Origin: Actinernus sp. WN-2022 | Lineage: Eukaryota; Cnidaria; Anthozoa; Actiniaria; Actinernidae | Direction of reading: 5' to 3' | Length of the DNA stretch: 64,000 nucleotides | Assembly (NCBI GenBank): GCA_030867875.1 | Contig: JAOWCC010000245.1 | Coordinates: 55,973-119,972 of the forward strand | Shown: positions 8,929 to 21,600 of the stretch, piece after piece | Numbering within the stretch: the first letter of the stretch is position 1 | How the letters are laid out: each line of letters begins with the position of its first letter | Position numbers and translations under genes: made by a program | The notes under the pieces: model-generated | Seen by the model: only the letters and a program-made list of their open reading frames with translations | What the model was told of the DNA's origin: nothing | The model's database searches: none

Positions 8929-11900
8929 CCGGGTAGGCAAAAAATCTTGGATTTCTGACAAAAAACTAAAACCCACTCAATATGCTTCAAAATGATCTCA
9001 AACAATCTCCTTGGTAGCTTCAGAACATGAATGGACTAAGTTGGAGAAAGAATTGAAGAAAAAAATGAACATCTTCAAAAATGGTCGAATCTGGATATTT
9101 TTTGCCAGACCGGGTAGGGCAAAAATCTCAGATTTCTGACAAAAACTAAAAACAACTCAATATGCTTCAAAATTATCTCAAACAATATGCTGATAGTTTG
9201 CAGACATGAATGGATTAAGTTGGAGAAAGAATTGAAGAAAAAAAATGAACATCTTCAAAAATGGTCAAATCTGGATATTTTTTGCCAGACCGGGTAGGCC
9301 AAAAATCTCAGATTTCTGACAAAAACTAAAAACAACTCAATATGCTTCAAAATTATCTCAAACAATATGCTGATAGTTTGCAGACATGAATGGATTAAGT
9401 TGGAGAAAGAATTGAAGAAAAAAATGAACATCTTCAAAAATGGTCAAATCTGGATATTTTTTACCAGACCGGGTAGGCCAAAAATCTCAGATTTCTGACA
9501 AAAACTAAAAACAACTCAATATGCTTCAAAATTATCTCAAACAATATGCTGATAGTTTGCAGACATGAATGGATTAAGTTGGAGAAAGAATTGAAGAAAA
9601 AAATGAACATCTTCAAAAATGGTCAAATCTGGATATTTTTTGCCAGACCGGGTAGGCCAAAAATCTCAGATTTCTGACAAAAACTAAAAACAACTCAATA
9701 TGCTTCAAAATTATCTCAAACAATATGCTGATAGTTTGCAGACATGAATGGATTAAGTTGGAGAAAGAATTGAAGAAAAAAATGAACATCTTCAAAAATG
9801 GTCAAATCTGGATATTTTTTGCCAGACCGGGTAGGCCAAAAATCTCAGATTTCTGACAAAAACTAAAAACAACTCAATATGCTTCAAAATTATCTCAAAC
9901 AATATGCTGATAGTTTGCAGACATGAATGGATTAAGTTGGAGAAAGAATTGAAGAAAAAAATGAACATCTTCAAAAATGGTCAAATCTGGATATTTTTTG
10001 CCCGACCGGGTAGGCGAAAAATCTCAGATTTCTGACAAAAACTAAAAACAACTCAATATGCTTCAAAATTATCTCAAACAATATGCTGATAGTTTGCAGA
10101 CATGAATGGATTAAGTTGGAGAAAGAATTGAAGAAAAAAATGAACATCTTCAAAAATGGTCAAATCTGGATATTTTTTGCCAGACCGGGTAGGCCAAAAA
10201 TCTCAGATTTCTGACAAAAACTAAAAACAACTCAATATGCTTCAAAATTATCTCAAACAATATGCTGATAGTTTGCAGACATGAATGGATTAAGTTGGAG
10301 AAAGAATTGAAGAAAAAAATGAACATCTTCAAAAATGGTCAAATCTGGATATTTTTTGCCAGACCGGGTAGGCCAAAAATCTCAGATTTCTGACAAAAAC
10401 TAAAAACAACTCAATATGCTTCAAAATTATCTCAAACAATATGCTGATAGTTTGCAGACATGAATGGATTAAGTTGGAGAAAGAATTGAAGAAAAAAATG
10501 AACATCTTCAAAAATGGTCAAATCTGGATATTTTTTGCCAGACCGGGTAGGCCAAAAATCTCAGATTTCTGACAAAAACTAAAAACAACTCAATATGCTT
10601 CAAAATTATCTCAAACAATATGCTGATAGTTTGCAGACATGAATGGATTAAGTTGGAGAAAGAATTGAAGAAAAAAATGAACATCTTCAAAAATGGTCAA
10701 ATCTGGATATTTTTTGCCAGACCGGGTAGACCAAAAATCTCAGATTTCTGACAAAAACTAAAAACAACTCAATATGCTTCAAAATTATCTCAAACAATAT
10801 GCTGATAGTTTGCAGACATGAATGGATTAAGTTGGAGAAAGAATTGAAGAAAAAAATGAACATCTTCAAAAATGGTCAAATCTGGATATTTTTTGCCAGA
10901 CCGGGTAGGCCAAAAATCTCAGATTTCTGACAAAAACTAAAAACAACTCAATATGCTTCAAAATTATCTCAAACAATATGCTGATAGTTTGCAGACATGA
11001 ATGGATTAAGTTGGAGAAAGAATTGAAGAAAAAAATGAACATCTTCAAAAATGGTCAAATCTGGATATTTTTTGCCAGACCGGGTAGGCCAAAAATCTCA
11101 GATTTCTGACAAAAACTAAAAACAACTCAATATGCTTCAAAATTATCTCAAACAATATGCTGATAGTTTGCAGACATGAATGGATTAAGTTGGAGAAAGA
11201 ATTGAAGAAAAAAATGAACATCTTCAAAAATGGTCAAATCTGGATATTTTTTGCCAGACCGGGTAGGCCAAAAATCTCAGATTTCTGACAAAAACTAAAA
11301 ACAACTCAATATGCTTCAAAATTATCTCAAACAATATGCTGATAGTTTGCAGACATGAATGGATTAAGTTGGAGAAAGAATTGAAGAAAAAAATGAACAT
11401 CTTCAAAAATGGTCAAATCTGGATATTTTTTGCCAGACCGGGTAGGCCAAAAATCTCAGATTTCTGACAAAAACTAAAAACAACTCAATATGCTTCAAAA
11501 TTATCTCAAACAATATGCTGATAGTTTGCAGACATGAATGGATTAAGTTGGAGAAAGAATTGAAGAAAAAAATGAACATCTTCAAAAATGGTCAAATCTG
11601 GATATTTTTTGCCAGACCGGGTAGGCCAAAAATCTCAGATTTCTGACAAAAACTAAAAACAACTCAATATGCTTCAAAATTATCTCAAACAATATGCTGA
11701 TAGTTTGCAGACATGAATGGATTAAGTTGGAGAAAGAATTGAAGAAAAAAATGAACATCTTCAAAAATGGTCAAATCTGGATATTTTTTGCCCGACCGGG
11801 TAGGCGAAAAATCTCAGATTTCTGACAAAAACTAAAAACAACTCAATATGCTTCAAAATTATCTCAAACAATATGCTGATAGTTTGCAGACATGAATGGA

Positions 11901-13016
11901 TTAAGTTGGAGAAAGAATTGAAGAAAAAAATGAACATCTTCAAAAATGGTCAAATCTGGATATTTTTTGCCAGACCGGGTAGGCCAAAAATCTCAGATTT
12001 CTGACAAAAACTAAAAACAACTCAATATGCTTCAAAATTATCTCAAACAATATGCTGATAGTTTGCAGACATGAATGGATTAAGTTGGAGAAAGAATTGA
12101 AGAAAAAAATGAACATCTTCAAAAATGGTCAAATCTGGATATTTTTTGCCAGACCGGGTAGGCCAAAAATCTCAGATTTCTGACAAAAACTAAAAACAAC
12201 TCAATATGCTTCAAAATTATCTCAAACAATATGCTGATAGTTTGCAGACATGAATGGATTAAGTTGGAGAAAGAATTGAAGAAAAAAATGAACATCTTCA
12301 AAAATGGTCAAATCTGGATATTTTTTGCCAGACCGGGTAGGCCAAAAATCTCAGATTTCTGACAAAAACTAAAAACAACTCAATATGCTTCAAAATTATC
12401 TCAAACAATATGCTGATAGTTTGCAGACATGAATGGATTAAGTTGGAGAAAGAATTGAAGAAAAAAATGAACATCTTCAAAAATGGTCAAATCTGGATAT
12501 TTTTTGCCAGACCGGGTAGACCAAAAATCTCAGATTTCTGACAAAAACTAAAAACAACTCAATATGCTTCAAAATTATCTCAAACAATATGCTGATAGTT
12601 TGCAGACATGAATGGATTAAGTTGGAGAAAGAATTGAAGAAAAAAATGAACATCTTCAAAAATGGTCAAATCTGGATATTTTTTGCCAGACCGGGTAGAC
12701 CAAAAATCTCAGATTTCTGACAAAAACTAAAAACAACTCAATATGCTTCAAAATTATCTCAAACAATATGCTGATAGTTTGCAGACATGAATGGATTAAG
12801 TTGGAGAAAGAATTGAAGAAAACAATCTACATCTTCAAAAATGGTAGGCGAAAAATCTCAGATTTCTGACAAAAAGTAAAAACCACTCAATATGCTTCAA
12901 AATGATCTCAAAAATCTCCTTGGTAGCTTCAGAACATGAATGGACTAAGTTGGAGTTAGAATTGAAGAAAAAAATCAACATCTTCAAAAATGGTCAAATC
13001 TGGATTTTTTAGCCAG
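8929..13016 (+). repeat. Module of about 23 monomers, almost all class A
   Basis: One post-insert B monomer and one GGGCAAAA monomer are followed by a long class A run. The G-to-A junction variant at 9463 copies that at 6508. GCCCGACC plus CGAAAA monomers recur at about 10.0 and 11.8 kb, 1790 bp (ten monomers) apart, so the run itself grew by a ten-unit duplication. GTAGACC subtypes stand near 10.73, 12.52 and 12.70 kb. The segment from about 6.66 kb through the next insert pair is repeated here with a 4745-bp offset. Confidence 0.85.
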
Positions 13017-13255
13017 TGTCTATCCTTCATAACATACCTGAATATCCGCTCTCCTTTCTCGACACCTTCATAACACGACCTCAATATCTTCCTGTCTCCA
13101 CACATCAGAAGCAGTGTCTATCTTGTTTAGATGAGTTACGTTGTCAGGTCCCAGGAACTCCATGGCCAGTAGGTACATATCCTGTCGAGATATCGATATC
13201 GTTTAGAAGTTTATTCTGCATTTAAGGTACCGACCATTATGATAATTAGTAGACA
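13017..13255 (+). repeat. 239-bp insert copy 6 (first of pair)
   Basis: Majority form. It sits 4745 bp from copy 4 with the same flanking units, consistent with duplication of a whole module. Confidence 0.9.
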
Positions 13256-13434
13256 CCGGGTAGGCAAAAAATCTTGGATTTCTGACAAAAAACTAAAACC
13301 CACTCAATATGCTTCAAAATGATCTCAAACAATCTCCTTGGTAGCTTCAGAACATGAATGGACTAAGTTGGAGAAAGAATTGAAGAAAAAAATGAACATC
13401 TTCAAAAATGGTCAAATCTGGATTTTTTAGCCAG

Positions 13435-13673
13435 TGTCTATCCTTCATAACATACCTGAATATCCGCTCTCCTTTCTCGACACCTTCATAACACGACCTC
13501 AATATCTTCCTGTCTCCACACATCAGAAGCAGTGTCTATCTTGTTTAGATGAGTTACGTTGTCAGGTCCCAGGAACTCCATGGCCAGTAGGTACATATCC
13601 TGTCGAGATATCGATATCGTTTAGAAGTTTATTCTGCATTTAAGGTACCGACCATTATGATAATTAGTAGACA
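13435..13673 (+). repeat. 239-bp insert copy 7 (second of pair)
   Basis: Majority form with CCGCTC. It is followed by the same post-insert B, GGGCAAAA and A8 monomers as copy 5. Confidence 0.9.
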
Positions 13674-16329
13674 CCGGGTAGGCAAAAAATCTTGGATTTC
13701 TGACAAAAAACTAAAACCCACTCAATATGCTTCAAAATGATCTCAAACAATCTCCTTGGTAGCTTCAGAACATGAATGGACTAAGTTGGAGAAAGAATTG
13801 AAGAAAAAAATGAACATCTTCAAAAATGGTCGAATCTGGATATTTTTTGCCAGACCGGGTAGGGCAAAAATCTCAGATTTCTGACAAAAACTAAAAACAA
13901 CTCAATATGCTTCAAAATTATCTCAAACAATATGCTGATAGTTTGCAGACATGAATGGATTAAGTTGGAGAAAGAATTGAAGAAAAAAAATGAACATCTT
14001 CAAAAATGGTCAAATCTGGATATTTTTTGCCAGACCGGGTAGGCCAAAAATCTCAGATTTCTGACAAAAACTAAAAACAACTCAATATGCTTCAAAATTA
14101 TCTCAAACAATATGCTGATAGTTTGCAGACATGAATGGATTAAGTTGGAGAAAGAATTGAAGAAAAAAATGAACATCTTCAAAAATGGTCAAATCTGGAT
14201 ATTTTTTGCCCGACCGGGTAGGCCAAAAATCTCAGATTTCTGACAAAAACTAAAAACAACTCAATATGCTTCAAAATTATCTCAAACAATATGCTGATAG
14301 TTTGCAGACATGAATGGATTAAGTTGGAGAAAGAATTGAAGAAAAAAATGAACATCTTCAAAAATGGTCAAATCTGGATATTTTTTGCCAGACCGGGTAG
14401 GCCAAAAATCTCAGATTTCTGACAAAAACTAAAAACAACTCAATATGCTTCAAAATTATCTCAAACAATATGCTGATAGTTTGCAGACATGAATGGATTA
14501 AGTTGGAGAAAGAATTGAAGAAAAAAATGAACATCTTCAAAAATGGTCAAATCTGGATATTTTTTGCCAGACCGGGTAGGCCAAAAATCTCAGATTTCTG
14601 ACAAAAACTAAAAACAACTCAATATGCTTCAAAATTATCTCAAACAATATGCTGATAGTTTGCAGACATGAATGGATTAAGTTGGAGAAAGAATTGAAGA
14701 AAAAAATGAACATCTTCAAAAATGGTCAAATCTGGATATTTTTTGCCAGACCGGGTAGGCCAAAAATCTCAGATTTCTGACAAAAACTAAAAACAACTCA
14801 ATATGCTTCAAAATTATCTCAAACAATATGCTGATAGTTTGCAGACATGAATGGATTAAGTTGGAGAAAGAATTGAAGAAAAAAATGAACATCTTCAAAA
14901 ATGGTCAAATCTGGATATTTTTTGCCAGACCGGGTAGGCCAAAAATCTCAGATTTCTGACAAAAACTAAAAACAACTCAATATGCTTCAAAATTATCTCA
15001 AACAATATGCTGATAGTTTGCAGACATGAATGGATTAAGTTGGAGAAAGAATTGAAGAAAAAAATGAACATCTTCAAAAATGGTCAAATCTGGATATTTT
15101 TTGCCCGACCGGGTAGGCGAAAAATCTCAGATTTCTGACAAAAACTAAAAACAACTCAATATGCTTCAAAATTATCTCAAACAATATGCTGATAGTTTGC
15201 AGACATGAATGGATTAAGTTGGAGAAAGAATTGAAGAAAAAAATGAACATCTTCAAAAATGGTCAAATCTGGATATTTTTTGCCAGACCGGGTAGGCCAA
15301 AAATCTCAGATTTCTGACAAAAACTAAAAACAACTCAATATGCTTCAAAATTATCTCAAACAATATGCTGATAGTTTGCAGACATGAATGGATTAAGTTG
15401 GAGAAAGAATTGAAGAAAAAAATGAACATCTTCAAAAATGGTCAAATCTGGATATTTTTTGCCAGACCGGGTAGGCCAAAAATCTCAGATTTCTGACAAA
15501 AACTAAAAACAACTCAATATGCTTCAAAATTATCTCAAACAATATGCTGATAGTTTGCAGACATGAATGGATTAAGTTGGAGAAAGAATTGAAGAAAAAA
15601 ATGAACATCTTCAAAAATGGTCAAATCTGGATATTTTTTGCCAGACCGGGTAGGCCAAAAATCTCAGATTTCTGACAAAAACTAAAAACAACTCAATATG
15701 CTTCAAAATTATCTCAAACAATATGCTGATAGTTTGCAGACATGAATGGATTAAGTTGGAGAAAGAATTGAAGAAAAAAATGAACATCTTCAAAAATGGT
15801 CAAATCTGGATATTTTTTGCCAGACCGGGTAGACCAAAAATCTCAGATTTCTGACAAAAACTAAAAACAACTCAATATGCTTCAAAATTATCTCAAACAA
15901 TATGCTGATAGTTTGCAGACATGAATGGATTAAGTTGGAGAAAGAATTGAAGAAAAAAATGAACATCTTCAAAAATGGTCAAATCTGGATATTTTTTGCC
16001 AGACCGGGTAGGCCAAAAATCTCAGATTTCTGACAAAAACTAAAAACAACTCAATATGCTTCAAAATTATCTCAAACAATATGCTGATAGTTTGCAGACA
16101 TGAATGGATTAAGTTGGAGAAAGAATTGAAGAAAAAAATCTACATCTTCAAAAATGGTAGGCGAAAAATCTCAGATTTCTGACAAAAAGTAAAAACCACT
16201 CAATATGCTTCAAAATGATCTCAAAAATCTCCTTGGTAGCTTCAGAACATGAATGGACTAAGTTGGAGTTAGAATTGAAGAAAAAAATCAACATCTTCAA
16301 AAATGGTCAAATCTGGATTTTTTAGCCAG
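13674..16329 (+). repeat. Module of about 15 monomers, mostly class A
   Basis: It starts like the module at 8.9 kb. Two units have GCCCGACC (about 14.21 and 15.11 kb). From about 14583 onward it matches the copy beginning at about 30756. It ends with a GTAGACC unit, a plain A, a junction-deleted unit at 16156 and a GGAGTTAG B monomer. Confidence 0.85.
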
Positions 16330-16568
16330 TGTCTATCCTTCATAACATACCTGAATATCCGCTCTCCTTTCTCGACACCTTCATAACACGACCTCAATAT
16401 CTTCCTGTCTCCACACATCAGAAGCAGTGTCTATCTTGTTTAGATGAGTTACGTTGTCAGGTCCCAGGAACTCCATGGCCAGTAGGTACATATCCTGTCG
16501 AGATATCGATATCGTTTAGAAGTTTATTCTGCATTTAAGGTACCGACCATTATGATAATTAGTAGACA
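16330..16568 (+). repeat. 239-bp insert copy 8 (first of pair)
   Basis: Majority form. Its counterpart in the segmental duplication is the insert at 32503. Confidence 0.9.
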
Positions 16569-16747
16569 CCGGGTAGGCAAAAAATCTTGGATTTCTGACA
16601 AAAAACTAAAACCCACTCAATATGCTTCAAAATGATCTCAAACAATCTCCTTGGTAGCTTCAGAACATGAATGGACTAAGTTGGAGAAAGAATTGAAGAA
16701 AAAAATGAACATCTTCAAAAATGGTCAAATCTGGATTTTTTAGCCAG

Positions 16748-16986
16748 TGTCTATCCTTCATAACATACCTGAATATCTGCTCTCCTTTCTCGACACCTTC
16801 ATAACACGACCTCAATATCTTCCTGTCTCCACACATCAGAAGCAGTGTCTATCTTGTTTAGATGAGTTACGTTGTCAGGTCCCAGGAACTCCATGGCCAG
16901 TAGGTACATATCCTGTCGAGATATCGATATCGTTTAGAAGTTTATTCTGCATTTAAGGTACCGACCATTATGATAATTAGTAGACA
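16748..16986 (+). repeat. 239-bp insert copy 9 (second of pair, C-to-T variant)
   Basis: It carries CTGCTC at offset 31. The 25-bp-deleted monomer downstream lies 623 bp away instead of 648 because a second 25-bp deletion occurred between them. Confidence 0.9.
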
Positions 16987-17981
16987 CCGGGTAGGCAAAA
17001 AATCTTGGATTTCTGACAAAAAACTAAAACCCACTCAATATGCTTCAAAATGATCTCAAACAATCTCCTTGGTAGCTTCAGAACATGAATGGACTAAGTT
17101 GGAGAAAGAATTGAAGAAAAAAATGAACATCTTCAAAAATGGTCGAATCTGGATATTTTTTGCCAGACCGGGTAGGGCAAAAATCTCAGATTTCTGACAA
17201 AAACTAAAAACAACTCAATATGCTGATAGTTTGCAGACATGAATGGATTAAGTTGGAGAAAGAATTGAAGAAAAAAAATGAACATCTTCAAAAATGGTCA
17301 AATCTGGATATTTTTTGCCAGACCGGGTAGGCCAAAAATCTCAGATTTCTGACAAAAACTAAAAACAACTCAATATGCTGATAGTTTGCAGACATGAATG
17401 GATTAAGTTGGAGAAAGAATTGAAGAAAAAAATGAACATCTTCAAAAATGGTCAAATCTGGATATTTTTTGCCAGACCGGGTAGACCAAAAATCTCAGAT
17501 TTCTGACAAAAACTAAAAACAACTCAATATGCTTCAAAATTATCTCAAACAATATGCTGATAGTTTGCAGACATGAATGGATTAAGTTGGAGAAAGAATT
17601 GAAGAAAAAAATGAACATCTTCAAAAATGGTCAAATCTGGATATTTTTTGCCAGACCGGGTAGACCAAAAATCTCAGATTTCTGACAAAAACTAAAAACA
17701 ACTCAATATGCTTCAAAATTATCTCAAACAATATGCTGATAGTTTGCAGACATGAATGGATTAAGTTGGAGAAAGAATTGAAGAAAAAAATCTACATCTT
17801 CAAAAATGGTAGGCGAAAAATCTCAGATTTCTGACAAAAAGTAAAAACCACTCAATATGCTTCAAAATGATCTCAAAAATCTCCTTGGTAGCTTCAGAAC
17901 ATGAATGGACTAAGTTGGAGTTAGAATTGAAGAAAAAAATCAACATCTTCAAAAATGGTCAAATCTGGATTTTTTAGCCAG
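16987..17981 (+). repeat. Short module with two 25-bp-deleted monomers
   Basis: Post-insert B monomer, then a GGGCAAAA unit deleted at 17216, an A8 unit deleted at 17371, two GTAGACC units, a junction-deleted unit at 17808 and a GGAGTTAG B monomer. The equivalent module at 33160-34179 has only the second deletion, which explains the 25-bp step in offset between the two large duplicates. Confidence 0.9.
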
Positions 17982-18220
17982 TGTCTATCCTTCATAACAT
18001 ACCTGAATATCCGCTCTCCTTTCTCGACACCTTCATAACACGACCTCAATATCTTCCTGTCTCCACACATCAGAAGCAGTGTCTATCTTGTTTAGATGAG
18101 TTACGTTGTCAGGTCCCAGGAACTCCATGGCCAGTAGGTACATATCCTGTCGAGATATCGATATCGTTTAGAAGTTTATTCTGCATTTAAGGTACCGACC
18201 ATTATGATAATTAGTAGACA
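17982..18220 (+). repeat. 239-bp insert copy 10 (first of pair)
   Basis: Majority form. The partner copy in the segmental duplication is at 34180. Confidence 0.9.
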
Positions 18221-18399
18221 CCGGGTAGGCAAAAAATCTTGGATTTCTGACAAAAAACTAAAACCCACTCAATATGCTTCAAAATGATCTCAAACAATCT
18301 CCTTGGTAGCTTCAGAACATGAATGGACTAAGTTGGAGAAAGAATTGAAGAAAAAAATGAACATCTTCAAAAATGGTCAAATCTGGATTTTTTAGCCAG

Positions 18400-18638
18400 T
18401 GTCTATCCTTCATAACATACCTGAATATCCGCTCTCCTTTCTCGACACCTTCATAACACGACCTCAATATCTTCCTGTCTCCACACATCAGAAGCAGTGT
18501 CTATCTTGTTTAGATGAGTTACGTTGTCAGGTCCCAGGAACTCCATGGCCAGTAGGTACATATCCTGTCGAGATATCGATATCGTTTAGAAGTTTATTCT
18601 GCATTTAAGGTACCGACCATTATGATAATTAGTAGACA
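18400..18638 (+). repeat. 239-bp insert copy 11 (second of pair)
   Basis: Majority form. It opens one of the longest insert-free stretches in the window (5.7 kb). Confidence 0.9.
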
Positions 18639-21600
18639 CCGGGTAGGCAAAAAATCTTGGATTTCTGACAAAAAACTAAAACCCACTCAATATGCTTCAA
18701 AATGATCTCAAACAATCTCCTTGGTAGCTTCAGAACATGAATGGACTAAGTTGGAGAAAGAATTGAAGAAAAAAATGAACATCTTCAAAAATGGTCGAAT
18801 CTGGATATTTTTTGCCAGACCGGGTAGGGCAAAAATCTCAGATTTCTGACAAAAACTAAAAACAACTCAATATGCTTCAAAATTATCTCAAACAATATGC
18901 TGATAGTTTGCAGACATGAATGGATTAAGTTGGAGAAAGAATTGAAGAAAAAAAATGAACATCTTCAAAAATGGTCAAATCTGGATATTTTTTGCCAGAC
19001 CGGGTAGGCCAAAAATCTCAGATTTCTGACAAAAACTAAAAACAACTCAATATGCTTCAAAATTATCTCAAACAATATGCTGATAGTTTGCAGACATGAA
19101 TGGATTAAGTTGGAGAAAGAATTGAAGAAAAAAATGAACATCTTCAAAAATGGTCAAATCTGGATATTTTTTGCCAGACCGGGTAGGCGAAAAATCTCAG
19201 ATTTCTGACAAAAACTAAAAACAACTCAATATGCTTCAAAATTATCTCAAACAATATGCTGATAGTTTGCAGACATGAATGGATTAAGTTGGAGAAAGAA
19301 TTGAAGAAAAAAATGAACATCTTCAAAAATGGTCAAATCTGGATATTTTTTGCCAGACCGGGTAGGCGAAAAATCTCAGATTTCTGACAAAAACTAAAAA
19401 CAACTCAATATGCTTCAAAATTATCTCAAACAATATGCTGATAGTTTGCAGACATGAATGGATTAAGTTGGAGAAAGAATTGAAGAAAAAAATGAACATC
19501 TTCAAAAATGGTCAAATCTGGATATTTTTTGCCAGACCGGGTAGGCCAAAAATCTCAGATTTCTGACAAAAACTAAAAACAACTCAATATGCTTCAAAAT
19601 TATCTCAAACAATCTCCTTGGTAGCTTCAGAACATGAATGGACTAAGTTGGAGAAAGAATTGAAGAAAAAAATTAACATCTTCAAAAATGGTCAAATCTG
19701 GATATTTTTTGCCAGACCGGGTAGGCCAAAAATCTCAGATTTCTGAAAAAAACTAAAAACAACTCAATATGCTTCAAAATTATCTCAAACAATATGCTGA
19801 TAGTTTGCAGACATGAATGGATTAAGTTGGAGAAAGAATTGAAGAAAAAAATGAACATCTTCAAAAATGGTCAAATCTGGATATTTTTTGCCAGACCGGG
19901 TAGGCCAAAAATCTCAGATTTCTGACAAAAACTAAAAACAACTCAATATGCTTCAAAATGATCTCAAACAATCTCCTTGGTAGCTTCAGAACACGAATGG
20001 ATTAAGTTGGAGAAAGAATTGAAGAAAAAAATGAACATCTTCAAAAATGGTCAAATCTGGATATTTTTTGCCAGACCGGGTAGGCCAAAAATCTCAGATT
20101 TCTGACAAAAACTAAAAACAACTCAATATGCTTCAAAATTATCTCAAACAATATGCTGATAGTTTGCAGACATGAACGGATTAAGTTGGAGAAAGAATTG
20201 AAGAAAAAAATGAACATCTTCAAAAATGGTCGAATCTGGATATTTTTTGCCAGACCGGGTAGGCCAAAAATCTCAGATTTCTGACAAAAACTAAAAACAA
20301 CTCAATATGCTTCAAAATTATCTCAAACAATATGCTGATAGTTTGCAGACATGAATGGATTAAGTTGGAGAAAGAATTGAAGAAAAAAAATGAACATCTT
20401 CAAAAATGGTCAAATCTGGATATTTTTTGCCAGACCGGGTAGGCCAAAAATCTCAGATTTCTGACAAAAACTAAAAACAACTCAATATGCTTCAAAATTA
20501 TCTCAAACAATATGCTGATAGTTTGCAGACATGAATGGATTAAGTTGGAGAAAGAATTGAAGAAAAAAAATGAACATCTTCAAAAATGGTCGAATCTGGA
20601 TATTTTTTGCCAGACCGGGTAGGGCAAAAATCTCAGATTTCTGACAAAAACTAAAAACAACTCAATATGCTTCAAAATTATCTCAAACAATATGCTGATA
20701 GTTTGCAGACATGAATGGATTAAGTTGGAGAAAGAATTGAAGAAAAAAAATGAACATCTTCAAAAATGGTCGAATCTGGATATTTTTTGCCAGACCGGGT
20801 AGGGCAAAAATCTCAGATTTCTGACAAAAACTAAAAACAACTCAATATGCTTCAAAATTATCTCAAACAATATGCTGATAGTTTGCAGACATGAATGGAT
20901 TAAGTTGGAGAAAGAATTGAAGAAAAAAAATGAACATCTTCAAAAATGGTCAAATCTGGATATTTTTTGCCAGACCGGGTAGGCCAAAAATCTCAGATTT
21001 CTGACAAAAACTAAAAACAACTCAATATGCTTCAAAATTATCTCAAACAATATGCTGATAGTTTGCAGACATGAATGGATTAAGTTGGAGAAAGAATTGA
21101 AGAAAAAAATTAACATCTTCAAAAATGGTCAAATCTGGATATTTTTTGCCCGACCGGGTAGGCGAAAAATCTCAGATTTCTGACAAAAACTAAAAACAAC
21201 TCAATATGCTTCAAAATTATCTCAAACAATATGCTGATAGTTTGCAGACATGAATGGATTAAGTTGGAGAAAGAATTGAAGAAAAAAATGAACATCTTCA
21301 AAAATGGTCAAATCTGGATATTTTTTGCCCGACCGGGTAGGCGAAAAATCTCAGATTTCTGACAAAAACTAAAAACAACTCAATATGCTTCAAAATTAGC
21401 TCAAACAATATGCTGATAGTTTGCAGACATGAATGGATTAAGTTGGAGAAAGAATTGAAGAAAAAAATGAACATCTTCAAAAATGGTCAAATCTGGATAT
21501 TTTTTGCCAGACCGGGTAGGCCAAAAATCTCAGATTTCTGACAAAAACTAAAAACAACTCAATATGCTTCAAAATTATCTCAAACAATATGCTGATAGTT